From: Hyphomonadaceae bacterium
GTDB lineage: Bacteria > Pseudomonadota > Alphaproteobacteria > Caulobacterales > Aquidulcibacteraceae
Direction of reading: 5' to 3'
DNA: 64,000 nucleotides
Assembly (NCBI GenBank): GCA_016791425.1
Contig: JAEUMQ010000011.1
Location: 1 to 64,000 of the forward strand
Shown: positions 8,332-16,884 of the stretch, in pieces
How positions within the stretch are numbered: the first letter of the stretch is position 1
Layout of the letters: every line of letters starts with the position of its first letter
Notes under the pieces: model-generated
What the model was told of the DNA's origin: nothing
The model's input: the letters and a program-made list of their open reading frames with translations, nothing else
The model's database searches: none
Translations under genes and position numbers: made by a program

Positions 8332-8952
8332 ATGTGCAACCATTACCGCAACGAGATCCGCAAGACCGGCGCCGAGTTCGAGGAATACGGCCACGAGGAA
8401 TTCTCTGAGACCCGGATCAAGATCCGCTTCCCGCATCTCGACGAGGAGGTCTTCCCCGACCGCGAGGCCCTGGTCGCGCGCCTCGACCGGCTGGGAAACC
8501 TCGTCCCCGACGTGATGCGCTGGGGCTTTCCCCCCGCCGAGAAATCGCTCGTCACCAATGTCCGCAACGTGAAGAGCCAGTTCTGGAAGGGCTGGCTCAA
8601 GCCCGATTGGCGCTGCCTCGTGCCGGCGACCGCGTTCTCGGAATGGGAGCCGGGGGTGAAGAAGATCGAGCGCTGGTTCGTGCGCGCCGACGAGCGCCCG
8701 TTCTGCTTCGCCGGCATCTGGCGGCCCTGGACCGGGGCGCGGGGCCCGAAGTCGAAGCCGATCGACGGCGAGCACCGCGTTTTCGCATTCCTCACCACCG
8801 CCCCCAACGCCATCGTCCGCCCGATCCACCCCAAGGCGATGCCCGTGCTGCTCGATGCAAACCAATGGGATCAATGGCTTACCGGCTCGGAGGAGGAGGC
8901 TTTGGCGCTCCAGCAGCCCTTGCCGGACGAGGAGCTCAAGCTGGTCGCTTGA
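8332..8952 (+). CDS. SRAP/YedK-family abasic-site cross-linking protein
   Basis: 206 residues. Members use Cys2 (here MCN at the extreme N-terminus) to form a thiazolidine bond with abasic sites in single-stranded DNA, shielding them at forks. Visible family signatures are VMRWGF, NVRNVKSQFW in the NxR region, RCLVPATAFSEWEP with the conserved Glu, and the His region TTAPNAIVRPIHPKAMPVLL. The context is suggestive: recG lies just upstream and mfd downstream, so this is a small genome-maintenance neighbourhood. No LexA-type box was recognised in front of it. Confidence 0.88.
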   Translation: MCNHYRNEIRKTGAEFEEYGHEEFSETRIKIRFPHLDEEVFPDREALVARLDRLGNLVPDVMRWGFPPAEKSLVTNVRNVKSQFWKGWLKPDWRCLVPATAFSEWEPGVKKIERWFVRADERPFCFAGIWRPWTGARGPKSKPIDGEHRVFAFLTTAPNAIVRPIHPKAMPVLLDANQWDQWLTGSEEEALALQQPLPDEELKLVA

Positions 8953-9006
8953 GTGGCGAAGCCCGCGGCTTTGCTGTAAGACCCGCCGCCCCAATGGGAC
9001 CAAATC

Positions 9007-9414
9007 TTGGACGATGACCGTCGCAAGAAGCTGCGCTTCCGGGCTTGGCGGCGCGGCTTCCGTGAAATCGACCTGATCCTCGGCCGCTTCGCCGATGCGC
9101 GCCTCGCCGATCTCGACGAGGCGGGCCTCGACGCGTTCGAAGCGCTGATGCACGCGCCCGATAATCCCGCCTACGACTGGATCACCGGCCAGGCGCCCCC
9201 GCCGCCCGAACACGACAACGCGCTTCTTGCCGAGCTGCGTGCGTTCGCAAGTCAAAGCGCCCCCTCCCCCCTTGCGGGGGAGGGGAAGGAGGGGGGGCGT
9301 GCAGCTCGCCTCGACGCTGAACCTCTTTCTGATCGCCCCCCACCCCCTACCCCCTCCCCGCAAGGGGGAGGGGAGGCGCAAACTCCCGAAGGTCAGAACC
9401 GCCCGTGGCGATGA
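9007..9414 (+). CDS. sdhE: SdhE/CptB-type flavinylation factor with repeat-encoded tail
   Basis: SdhE proteins promote covalent FAD attachment to SdhA of succinate dehydrogenase. The start is a TTG at 9007 (L-D-D-D-R-R-K-K). Residues 1-80 fit the family: KKLRFRAWRRGFREIDLILGRFAD contains the RGxxE motif (RRGFREID), followed by FEALMHAPDNPAYDWITG. The family normally ends near residue 85-90. Here the frame continues through a GC-rich repeat (9258-9378), adding about 50 Pro/Gly-rich residues, and stops inside the mfd start region. The tail is almost certainly without function. Translation may be coupled to mfd. Confidence 0.8.
   Translation: MDDDRRKKLRFRAWRRGFREIDLILGRFADARLADLDEAGLDAFEALMHAPDNPAYDWITGQAPPPPEHDNALLAELRAFASQSAPSPLAGEGKEGGRAARLDAEPLSDRPPPPTPSPQGGGEAQTPEGQNRPWR
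9258..9378. repeat. GC-rich palindromic repeat, copy 4 (double element)
   Basis: Two palindromic units, CCCCCTCCCCCCTTGCGGGGGAGGGG and a second unit CCCCCTCCCC-GCAA-GGGGGAGGGG, lie about 70 bases apart, like a bacterial interspersed mosaic element. It falls inside the last third of the sdhE reading frame and just before mfd. Confidence 0.8.
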
Positions 9415-12400
9415 ACCCCCTCCCCGAGAAAGCCGTCGAGCAATTCGCCAAGGCGTCGGGCGCTCTGGCGACTTCTGGCGCGCCCGAAGGCGTCGACGCG
9501 CTCGCGCTCGGTCAGGCGGCGCTCAAACGCGGCGGCGTGACGCTCTACATCGCGCGCGACGAGGGCCGCGCGCAGGCCTTCGACGCCGCGCTCAAATTCT
9601 TCCATCCCAGCCTGGAAAGTCTGCGCCTCCCGGCCTGGGATTCGCTGCCCTATGACCGCATCTCGCCCGCGCCCTCCGTCGCTGCGCAGCGTTGTGCAGC
9701 GCTCGCCAAGCTTGCCGCCCGCAAACGCGCCGATCCCCCGCTGGTCGTGATCAGCACCGCCGCCGCATGCGCCCAGCGCGTGCCGCCGCGCGAGCGCATG
9801 CTGCACGCCGCCTTCCAGGCTCGTCCCGGCGAGGTCGCTTCGCTCGATGAGCTTGAACAATACTTCGTCTCCAACGGCTTCTCGCGCGCGAGCACCGTCC
9901 GCGCACCCGGCGAGTTCGCGCTGCGCGGCGGCGTCGCCGATGTGTTTCCGCCTGCCGAAGCCCTGCCGATCCGCTTCGACTTCTTCGGCGACACCCTGGA
10001 GAGCATCCGCGCCTTCGACCCCGAGACCCAGCGCTCCGTGCAGCAGCTGAAGGAGGCGACGCTCACGCCCGTCAGCGAAGTGCTGCTCGACGATGAAAGC
10101 GTGCCGGCCTTCCGCACGCATTTCGCCCAAGCGTTTGGGGCGGTCACCGATCCGATCTACGATTCCGTCAGCGCCCGCATCCGCCGCCAGGGCATCGAGC
10201 AATTCCTGCCCTTCTTCTACGCCAAGCTCGAAACGGTGTTCGAATATGCCGGCCCCGAAGCGCTGGTCGCATTCGATCCGTTGGCGGAAGACGCCGCCGC
10301 CGAGCGCGTGAAGACCGCGATCGATCACTACGAGACGCGCAAAGCCGCGCCCGTTCCGCGCGGTGCGCCGCCCTTCCGCGCGCCCGAGCCGCACGCGCTC
10401 TACCTCGACCATGACGCGCTGATCGACGCGATCGGGGCCCGTCCGCTGCGGCGGCTCACCCATTTCGACACGCCCGATCCGCTCGCGATCGATCTCGGCG
10501 CCAAGCTCGGCCGCGATTTCGCGCCCGAGCGCGCGCAGCCGGGCGCCAACATCTTCGACGCCGCCCGCGCGCACGTCGATGCGCTGGTGGCGAAGGGCAA
10601 GCGCGTCATCGTCGCCGCCTGGTCTGAAGGCTCCGCCGAACGCCTCGCCGGCGTGCTCGCCGATCACGGCCTCGAAACGACGAAGATCGAGACCTGGGCC
10701 GATGCCCAGAAGCTGGGCCCCAAGAAGGTCGCGCTTGCCATCCTGCCGCTCGAGCGCGGCGTGGAGAACGAAGCGCTCGCCATCGTCTCCGAGCAGGACA
10801 TGCTCGGCGAACGCCTCGCGCGTCCGCGCCGTCGCCGCAAAGCCTCGCACCTCATCGCCGAAGCCGCCGCATTGTCGCCGGGCGATCTCATCGTCCACCA
10901 GGATCACGGGATCGCGCGCTATGAAGGGCTGAAGACGCTGGAAGTGCAGGGCGCGCCGCACGATTGCTTGGATCTCGCCTATGCCGGCGGCGACAAGCTC
11001 TATCTGCCGGTGGAGAACATCGAGCTCGTCTCCCGCTATGGCAGCGAGGACGCCGAAGCCCAGCTCGACAAGCTCGGCGGCGTCGCCTGGCAGAGCCGCA
11101 AGGCCAGGGCCAAGCAGCGCCTGCGCGAGATGGCCGAGGAGCTCATCCGCATCGCCGCCGCGCGCGCTGCAAAGACGGCCGACGCAGTGACCCCGCCCGA
11201 AGGCGCGTACGATGAGTTCTGCGCTCGCTTCCCATACGAAGAGACCGACGACCAGCTCCACGCCATCGAGGACGTGATGAACGACCTCGGCGCCGGGCGC
11301 CCGATGGATCGGCTCATCTGCGGCGATGTCGGCTTCGGCAAGACCGAGGTCGCGCTGCGCGCCGCCTTCCTCGTCGCCATGAGCGGCCGCCAGGTTGCGA
11401 TCGTCTGCCCCACGACGCTGCTCTGCCGCCAGCACTACAAGACCTTCACCGAGCGCTTCCGCGGCCTGCCTGTGAAAGTCGCCCAGCTCTCGCGCCTGGT
11501 CACCGCAAAGGAAGCGACGCAGATCAAGAAGGATTTGGCGGCAGGGGAGGTGGACATCCTCGTCGGCACCCACGCCGTGCTGGCCAAGGGCGTCGATTTC
11601 CGCGAGCTCGGCCTCATCGTCGTGGACGAGGAGCAGCATTTCGGCGTCAAGCACAAGGAGCGCCTGAAGGAACTGCGCGCCGATGTGCACGTGCTCACGC
11701 TTTCCGCCACGCCGATCCCGCGCACGCTGCAGCTTGCCCTCGCCGGCATCCGCGAGATGAGCATCATCGCCACGCCCCCGATCGACCGCATGGCCGTGCG
11801 CACGTACGTCACGCCGTTCGACGCCATCACCGTGCGCGAAGCGCTGCTGCGCGAGCGCTATCGCGGCGGCCAGAGCTTCTATGTCTGCCCGCGCATCACC
11901 GACCTCGCCGACGCCGAGCAATTCCTCCGCACCCAGATGCCGGAAGTCACCTTCGCGGTGGCGCACGGACAGATGCCGGCCTCCAAGCTGGAGGAGATCA
12001 TCGGCGCCTTCTATGACGGCGCGTTCGATGTGCTCGTCTCCACCAACATCGTCGAAAGCGGCCTCGACATCCCGCGCGCCAACACCCTCATCGTGCATCG
12101 CGCCGATCGCTTCGGCCTCGCGCAGCTCTATCAATTGCGCGGCCGGGTGGGGCGCTCGCGCGTGCGCGCCTACGCCTACCTCACCACGCCCGCCGAGCAG
12201 CAGCTATCCGACGGCGCCGAGAAGCGGCTGCGCATCCTCGCATCGCTCGATTCATTGGGCGCCGGCTTCACGCTCGCCAGCCACGACCTCGACATGCGCG
12301 GCGGCGGCAATCTCCTGGGCGAAGAGCAGACCGGCCATATCCGGGAAGTCGGCGTCGAGCTTTATCAATCCATGCTGGAGGAGGCGGTGAACTCCCTCAA

Positions 12401-12890
12401 CGCCGGCCGCGAAGAGATCTCCGAGCGCTCCTGGTCGCCGCAGATCAATGTCGGCGCCTCCGTCCTCATCCCCGAAGATTACGTCCCCGATCTCACGCTG
12501 CGCCTGGCGCTCTATCGCCGCCTCGCCGACCTCGCCACCAACGCCGAGCGCGAAGCCTTCGCCGCCGAATTGATCGATCGCTTCGGCCCGCTGCCGATGG
12601 AGGCCGATCAGCTCATCGCGGTGGCTGCGCTGAAAGCGCTCTGCCGCCAGGCCTCGATCTCCAAGCTCGACGCCGGCCCCAAGGGCGCCGTGCTCACCTT
12701 CCGCGAGACCGGCTTCCCCGATCCCGCTTCGCTCGTGCGCTACGTCCAGAACCGCCCGCGCGACTTCAAGATGCGCCCCGACGGCAAGCTCGTGGTGCAG
12801 GGCGATTGGCCCGACGCCCCCGCGCGCCTCAAAGCGCTCCGCGGCGCGCTCGAAGGCCTCGCCACCATCGCCGCGCGCCAAGCCGCCTAG
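9411..12890 (+). CDS. mfd: Transcription-repair coupling factor Mfd
   Basis: Removes RNA polymerase stalled at lesions and recruits UvrA. About 1,159 residues; ATG at 9411, with an in-frame GTG six bases earlier as alternative. Domains in order: UvrB-homology region (AWDSLPYDRISPAPSVAAQR, about 75-100), CarD-like RNA-polymerase interaction domain (DLIVHQDHGIARYEG, about 490-505), then the translocase with Walker A GDVGFGKTE, DEEQHFG, SATPIPRTLQLAL, STNIVESGLDIP and QLRGRVGRS. The C-terminal TRCF autoinhibitory domain ends near RQAA. It overlaps the repeat-extended sdhE frame by 4 bases. Confidence 0.96.
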   Translation: MNPLPEKAVEQFAKASGALATSGAPEGVDALALGQAALKRGGVTLYIARDEGRAQAFDAALKFFHPSLESLRLPAWDSLPYDRISPAPSVAAQRCAALAKLAARKRADPPLVVISTAAACAQRVPPRERMLHAAFQARPGEVASLDELEQYFVSNGFSRASTVRAPGEFALRGGVADVFPPAEALPIRFDFFGDTLESIRAFDPETQRSVQQLKEATLTPVSEVLLDDESVPAFRTHFAQAFGAVTDPIYDSVSARIRRQGIEQFLPFFYAKLETVFEYAGPEALVAFDPLAEDAAAERVKTAIDHYETRKAAPVPRGAPPFRAPEPHALYLDHDALIDAIGARPLRRLTHFDTPDPLAIDLGAKLGRDFAPERAQPGANIFDAARAHVDALVAKGKRVIVAAWSEGSAERLAGVLADHGLETTKIETWADAQKLGPKKVALAILPLERGVENEALAIVSEQDMLGERLARPRRRRKASHLIAEAAALSPGDLIVHQDHGIARYEGLKTLEVQGAPHDCLDLAYAGGDKLYLPVENIELVSRYGSEDAEAQLDKLGGVAWQSRKARAKQRLREMAEELIRIAAARAAKTADAVTPPEGAYDEFCARFPYEETDDQLHAIEDVMNDLGAGRPMDRLICGDVGFGKTEVALRAAFLVAMSGRQVAIVCPTTLLCRQHYKTFTERFRGLPVKVAQLSRLVTAKEATQIKKDLAAGEVDILVGTHAVLAKGVDFRELGLIVVDEEQHFGVKHKERLKELRADVHVLTLSATPIPRTLQLALAGIREMSIIATPPIDRMAVRTYVTPFDAITVREALLRERYRGGQSFYVCPRITDLADAEQFLRTQMPEVTFAVAHGQMPASKLEEIIGAFYDGAFDVLVSTNIVESGLDIPRANTLIVHRADRFGLAQLYQLRGRVGRSRVRAYAYLTTPAEQQLSDGAEKRLRILASLDSLGAGFTLASHDLDMRGGGNLLGEEQTGHIREVGVELYQSMLEEAVNSLNAGREEISERSWSPQINVGASVLIPEDYVPDLTLRLALYRRLADLATNAEREAFAAELIDRFGPLPMEADQLIAVAALKALCRQASISKLDAGPKGAVLTFRETGFPDPASLVRYVQNRPRDFKMRPDGKLVVQGDWPDAPARLKALRGALEGLATIAARQAA

Positions 12891-12931
12891 GGTTCACGCC
12901 GTCCAGGAATTTGACCTCCACATTTGAGCTG

Positions 12932-13019
12932 CGTCATCCCGGGCGAGCGTAGCGAGACCCGGGACCCAGAGGCCGCATGCTGAACTTCTTGGATCCCGGC
13001 TCAAGCTCCCGGGATGACG
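12932..13019. repeat. CGTCATCCCGGG inverted repeat of a second family
   Basis: Perfect 12-bp arms CGTCATCCCGGG (12932-12943) and CCCGGGATGACG (13008-13019). Between them are internal GCGAGCGTAGCGAGACCCGGGA and GGATCCCGGCTCAAG. It is distinct from the CCCCTCCCC family. It lies between the convergent mfd and VOC genes, where a bidirectional transcript end would be expected. Confidence 0.85.
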
Positions 13020-13037
13020 GCGTGGACGTGAGAAGTG

Positions 13038-13436
13038 TCAAAGCGTCCCGCTCGTCCCGCCCCAATCCTCCGGCGCGACGTCGCCGACCGATTGCGAGAA
13101 CTTCCAGGCATGTCCCGCGAAATCGATCGCGGTGTATTGCCGCTCGCCGTAAGGGTAGGTCGTCGGCGGATCGGCGATCTCCACGCCGTGTGCGACCGCG
13201 CGCGCATGATGCGCATCGAGGTCGTCTACGCGCACCATGAGCGATGCAGGCCGCGAGGGTCCGTTCGTCGCCACCACCGCGCCTTCGCCGACATTGAGCT
13301 GCACGCGATGATCCGCGATCTTGATCCGAATGGTGAAGCCGAACGCCGCGCAGAGCCAGTCCGCCGCCGCGAGGCAATCCGCATACGCGAGCACCGGAAT
13401 GACGCTCGCCCGCGGCATCGAGCGATTGGCGATCAT
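13038..13436 (-). CDS. VOC (glyoxalase/bleomycin-resistance fold) protein
   Basis: 132 residues with paired beta-alpha-beta-beta-beta modules: SVIPVLAYADCLAAADWL in the first half and SLMVRVDDLDAHHARAVAHG then RQYTAIDFAGHAWKFSQ in the second. The DFAGHAW stretch matches the 'D-P-x-G-H-x-W' ending of the PhnB/YkcA-type subgroup. Metal ligands and substrate cannot be fixed by eye. It lies 12 bases downstream of the FrnE-type gene on the same strand, so it is probably the last gene of that operon. Confidence 0.78.
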   Translation of the reverse strand: MIANRSMPRASVIPVLAYADCLAAADWLCAAFGFTIRIKIADHRVQLNVGEGAVVATNGPSRPASLMVRVDDLDAHHARAVAHGVEIADPPTTYPYGERQYTAIDFAGHAWKFSQSVGDVAPEDWGGTSGTL

Positions 13437-13448
13437 TTCAATGCGCCC

Positions 13449-14096
13449 CTAATGCGCTGTGGTCGAAAGCGTGCCGTCCAGCGCCTGCCCATAGACGCTC
13501 GGGCTCTGCGCGCCGACGAGCGCGGACTTGCGGTTGAACACCGCCACCGGCACGCCGGTGATGCCGACCTTCGCGGCCGCGACGTGCAGCGAGAGCACGA
13601 GCTCGCGGTCGGTGTTCCCCGCCAGCAGCACGCGGATATGGTCGCCCTTGAGCCCGCACTTGCCCGCCACGTCCACGAGCGTCTCCACATCGCCGATATC
13701 GCGCCCGTGCACGAAATACGCCGCGAAGATCATATCGATCACGCCTTCCGCGGCGCCGTCATTGGCGGCCCAATGGATCAGCCGGTGCGCATTGAGCGTG
13801 CTCGGCACGCGCGTCGCCGCGTCGAGATTGATCGGCGCCTGCGCCTCGCCCGCAAGTTTTTCCAGCGCAATGCGCGACGCCGCGAAGCGCTCCGAATTCT
13901 CCCCGAACCGCTCCTTGAAATACTCTTTGCGGTCGTAGCCGTCCGCCGGCATGTCCGGCTGCAGCAGGAACGTGCGCCACGCCACCGAGAGCTTCACCTC
14001 CGGCCGCGCTTCGGCTGCACGCTTCAGCGCCTCCCATCCGACATAGCACCACGGACAAGAGACATCCGCGAAGAAATCCACCTGCGCCTTGCTCAT
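13449..14096 (-). CDS. DsbA-family oxidoreductase, FrnE type
   Basis: 215 residues with thioredoxin-fold motif CPWC near the N-terminus (FADVSCPWCYVGWEAL) and a helical insertion. NAHRLIHWA and GITGVPVAVFNRK (cis-Pro loop, 'TGVP') place it in the FrnE/2-hydroxychromene-2-carboxylate isomerase branch. There is no signal peptide, so it is cytoplasmic, unlike classical DsbA. Its ATG overlaps the stop of the upstream degenerate GGDEF gene by 4 bases (ATGA), giving translational coupling. FrnE proteins are linked to oxidative stress tolerance in other bacteria; that role here is inference. Confidence 0.86.
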   Translation of the reverse strand: MSKAQVDFFADVSCPWCYVGWEALKRAAEARPEVKLSVAWRTFLLQPDMPADGYDRKEYFKERFGENSERFAASRIALEKLAGEAQAPINLDAATRVPSTLNAHRLIHWAANDGAAEGVIDMIFAAYFVHGRDIGDVETLVDVAGKCGLKGDHIRVLLAGNTDRELVLSLHVAAAKVGITGVPVAVFNRKSALVGAQSPSVYGQALDGTLSTTAH

Positions 14097-15397
14097 GCCA
14101 TGGCTCCTCGCGGCATGAAGGGCGCGATCGCGCGCGCCATCAGCGCCGCGGCGCTCTCGCCGTCCTGCAATTCAACCGAGCTCTGTTCGAAGACGAGCGG
14201 CGCGCCGCCCTCGCCGCCGGCGAACGCCGTGCATTCCCCGACCGCCGCCATCCGCTCCGATGTCCGCCGCGCGCCCGAAAGCGCCGTCGCCGGCAGCGCA
14301 ACAAGTATGAGATCGCGTCCGAACGCGGCGGCGCTGTCGGCGTCGCGGATAAGCCGCCCCGCGAGCGTCGCCGCCTCGCGGAAAGTCCGCCGCCACACCG
14401 ATTGAGTCGGTTCGCGCGCGCCGTGCGCCGGCAATACCTTGAGCGCCACCAGCGACAGATCGCGGCCCGTGGCGTGATGATCGTGCGTGAGCCGCCTCAG
14501 ATGCGCCTCGAAATGCGGCGTGCTCCAAAGCCCGGTGCCGCCGTCGCCGAGCCGTTCGCGCAGGCTCGCCAGATCGCGCTCCACGCCGCGCCGTTCGCGC
14601 TCGCGCCGGATCGCTTCAAAGAGCCAGGCGAGCCCGATCTCCGGCGCAGCGTCCTCCGTCGCGACCGCTGCGGCGCCGCGATCGATCGCGGCCGCCTCGG
14701 TGGCCGCATCGCCGGGCCGCGTCACGACCAGCGTCGGCAGATGGTGCAGGCCCGCATTGCGCCGGAGCGCCGCGCAGAGCGCGATCGCCGTCGAGGTGTC
14801 CTCAACCCCGTTGATCACCACCGCCTCGAACGCTTCGTCATGCAGATGATCGAAGCCGGTGAACGAGGTGAACGCGGCCGTGACGAGCCCCCTGTGCGCT
14901 GCGAACGTGCGCTCGAGCGCCAGGAAGAAGCGCGACGGCGCGCCGATATAGAGGCACTTCAGCAACGCCCGATCGCGCCGCTCGGGAACCTCAAGCCCGA
15001 GCGTCTCGGCCGTCGCGCGCCGGCGCGCGCGCTCCTCCTGGGCGATGGAGGCGCGCTCGATGGCGCTGAGGTGCCGCGCCAGCAGCGCCGGCGGCGCATC
15101 GAGGGGAATCCACGCATCGAGGCCATAGCCGCGCGCGAGACCCGCGACCGGAGGCCGCGTCCATTCCACCCCTGCAACGATGGAGGAGGGCCGGTTCGGC
15201 GCCTCCGCGAGCGCGCGCGCGATCTCGTGCGCAGCGCCGCGGGCGGCGCCTGTCGCGTCGATCAGCGAAATCTCTTCCCCATCCGGCGCGCTGAACGGAT
15301 CGACCCCGAACACCGCGCCCTGCACGCCTGCGGAATGAAGCTTGTCCCGCGCCGCGCGGGCGCCCTCGGCCGTCGGCGAACGAATGACGATCCGCAC
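14093..15397 (-). CDS. Degenerate GGDEF-type signalling protein
   Basis: 434 residues from a GTG at 15397, which sits 6 bases after AAGAGGTG; the longer open frame upstream is antisense to the CaiB gene. The N-terminal 130 residues are poorly conserved. About 145-280 resembles a receiver-like alpha/beta fold (AFEAVVINGVEDTSTAIALCAALR, HLPTLVVTRPG). About 290-430 resembles a GGDEF fold, with GLWSTPHFEAHLRRL at the start and FGRDLILVALP where a diguanylate cyclase has 'GGDEF-LVLLP'. The active-site glycines and acidic pair are gone, so it should not make c-di-GMP. The architecture recalls Caulobacter PopA, a c-di-GMP effector with a degenerate GGDEF domain, but orthology is not shown. Confidence 0.6.
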   Translation of the reverse strand: MRIVIRSPTAEGARAARDKLHSAGVQGAVFGVDPFSAPDGEEISLIDATGAARGAAHEIARALAEAPNRPSSIVAGVEWTRPPVAGLARGYGLDAWIPLDAPPALLARHLSAIERASIAQEERARRRATAETLGLEVPERRDRALLKCLYIGAPSRFFLALERTFAAHRGLVTAAFTSFTGFDHLHDEAFEAVVINGVEDTSTAIALCAALRRNAGLHHLPTLVVTRPGDAATEAAAIDRGAAAVATEDAAPEIGLAWLFEAIRRERERRGVERDLASLRERLGDGGTGLWSTPHFEAHLRRLTHDHHATGRDLSLVALKVLPAHGAREPTQSVWRRTFREAATLAGRLIRDADSAAAFGRDLILVALPATALSGARRTSERMAAVGECTAFAGGEGGAPLVFEQSSVELQDGESAAALMARAIAPFMPRGAMA

Positions 15398-15469
15398 CTG
15401 CGCACCTCTTTTCGGCTTGCCGGCCGACTCTGGCTTTGCAGTATCGCGTCCAAAAGCCGTTAAGGAAAC

Positions 15470-16606
15470 ATGGGAGCGCCGATGCGCAAGGGACCGCTGG
15501 CCGGCGTCAAGGTTGTGGAATTCGCCGGCATCGGACCGGGTCCGTTCTGCGCGATGCTGCTCTCCGACATGGGCGCGGACGTGGTCCGCATCGACCGCAC
15601 GGCGGGCGCCCGCGGCGGCGTGCCCAAAGGCGCGGCGCGGTTCGACGTGACCTCGCGCGGGCGCCGCTCGGTGGCGCTCGACCTGAAGCAGCCCGAGGAT
15701 GTCGAGACCGCGCTGAGGCTGATTGAGAAGGCCGAGGCGCTGGTCGAAGGCTACCGCCCCGGCGTCATGGAGCGGCTTGGGCTCGGACCGGACCAGGCGC
15801 TGCAGCGCAACCCCAAGCTCGTCTATGGCCGCATGACCGGCTGGGGCCAGACCGGGCCGCTCGCCAACGCCGCCGGCCACGACATCAATTACATCTCCCT
15901 CACCGGCGCCTATCACGCGATGGGCGCCAAGGATGCGCCCCCGCCGCCGCCGCTCAATCTGATCGGCGATTTCGGCGGCGGCGCGCTCTATCTCGCGATG
16001 GGAATCTGCGCCGCGCTTGTCGAGGCGGGGCGCTCCGGCAAGGGCCAGGTGATCGATTGCGCGATGACCGACGGCGCCAGCTCCCTGGCCTCGATGTTCT
16101 ACGGCATGCGCGCGGCCGGCGTCTGGACCGATGCGCGGGACGCCAACATGCTCGACGGCGGCGCGCACTATTACGGCGCGTACGAATGCGCCGACGGCGC
16201 CTTCATTTCGATCGGCCCGATCGAGCCGCAATTCTACGCGCTCATGCGCGACAAGCTCGGCCTCAACGACGACGCCGCCTTCAACGCCCAGCACGATCGC
16301 ACGCAATGGCCGGCGCTGAAGGCGAAGCTCGCCGCGATCTTCAAGGCGAAGCCGCGCGCCGAATGGTGCGCTCTGCTTGAGGGCAGCGACGTCTGCTTCG
16401 CGCCGGTGCTCACCTGGGCTGAGGCGCCCGCCCATCCGCACAATGCCGCGCGCGAAACCTTCGTCAGCGTTGAAGGCGTCGTGCAGCCCAACGTCGCGCC
16501 GCGCTTCCTCGGCACGCCGGGCGAAGTTCAGGGCCCCGCGCCGGAGGTGGGCGCCCACACCGACGAAGTGCTTCGCGATTGGAACATCCCTCCTCTCCCG
16601 CGCTAG
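15470..16606 (+). CDS. CaiB/BaiF CoA-transferase family, alpha-methylacyl-CoA racemase-like
   Basis: 378 residues. Family marks are [31 protein letters not shown] at the N-terminus, [15 protein letters not shown], and [12 protein letters not shown], the motif carrying the catalytic Asp of alpha-methylacyl-CoA racemases. With [12 protein letters not shown] this points to Amacr/Mcr rather than formyl-CoA transferase. The likely role is epimerising 2-methylacyl-CoA in branched fatty acid or sterol side-chain breakdown. The last codons and the stop (IPPLPR, TAG) are supplied by repeat copy 5. A CoA-transferase pair follows on the same strand. Confidence 0.87.
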   Translation: MGAPMRKGPLAGVKVVEFAGIGPGPFCAMLLSDMGADVVRIDRTAGARGGVPKGAARFDVTSRGRRSVALDLKQPEDVETALRLIEKAEALVEGYRPGVMERLGLGPDQALQRNPKLVYGRMTGWGQTGPLANAAGHDINYISLTGAYHAMGAKDAPPPPPLNLIGDFGGGALYLAMGICAALVEAGRSGKGQVIDCAMTDGASSLASMFYGMRAAGVWTDARDANMLDGGAHYYGAYECADGAFISIGPIEPQFYALMRDKLGLNDDAAFNAQHDRTQWPALKAKLAAIFKAKPRAEWCALLEGSDVCFAPVLTWAEAPAHPHNAARETFVSVEGVVQPNVAPRFLGTPGEVQGPAPEVGAHTDEVLRDWNIPPLPR

Positions 16607-16630
16607 CGGGGGAGGGGCCGGGGGTGGGGG
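16589..16630. repeat. GC-rich palindromic repeat, copy 5, inside the CaiB-family 3' end
   Basis: CCTCCTCTCCCGCGCTAGCGGGGGAGGGG followed by the G-rich tail. The TAG in the centre of the palindrome is the stop codon of the gene at 15470, so the final residues are repeat-encoded. Confidence 0.8.
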
Positions 16631-16884
16631 CTTTGATCCAAAGAATTTCGGACTGAGTTTTCGATTCAGACGCGGTTCAAGCGCGACCTGCTTTTATTCC
16701 CGCCATGGACGGCGCGTGAATTCTCTGTCCCTCGCTCGCGCGTCGTTCCGGACTGTCCGGACATCCGGCAGGCGCCGGCCGCCACTCGCGGCCGGCGCAG
16801 TCGTTTTGGGCTCCCGCACAATCGGCCCACCCGTTAACTTTGTTCTTGTTGCGTTGCGGCAAAAGCCCGCCTAAACCCGCCGCC
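16631..16884. other. Intergenic region before the CoA-transferase operon
   Basis: About 250 bases without a credible gene. It contains one GATTC (GANTC) site near 16663 and the partial inverted repeat TCCGGACTGTCCGGACATCCGG near 16750. A promoter for the downstream pair is likely here, but I cannot place -35/-10 boxes with confidence. Confidence 0.4.

Noticed and set aside
9393-12134. Long minus-strand open frame (913 codons) opposite mfd
   Set aside because: Antisense to an unmistakable Mfd; the translation is Arg/Gly/Ala-rich with no family motif, the usual by-product of GC-rich coding DNA.
14093-16558. Extension of the degenerate GGDEF gene to 821 codons
   Set aside because: Upstream half is antisense to the CaiB-family gene; GTG at 15397 has a good ribosome-binding site.
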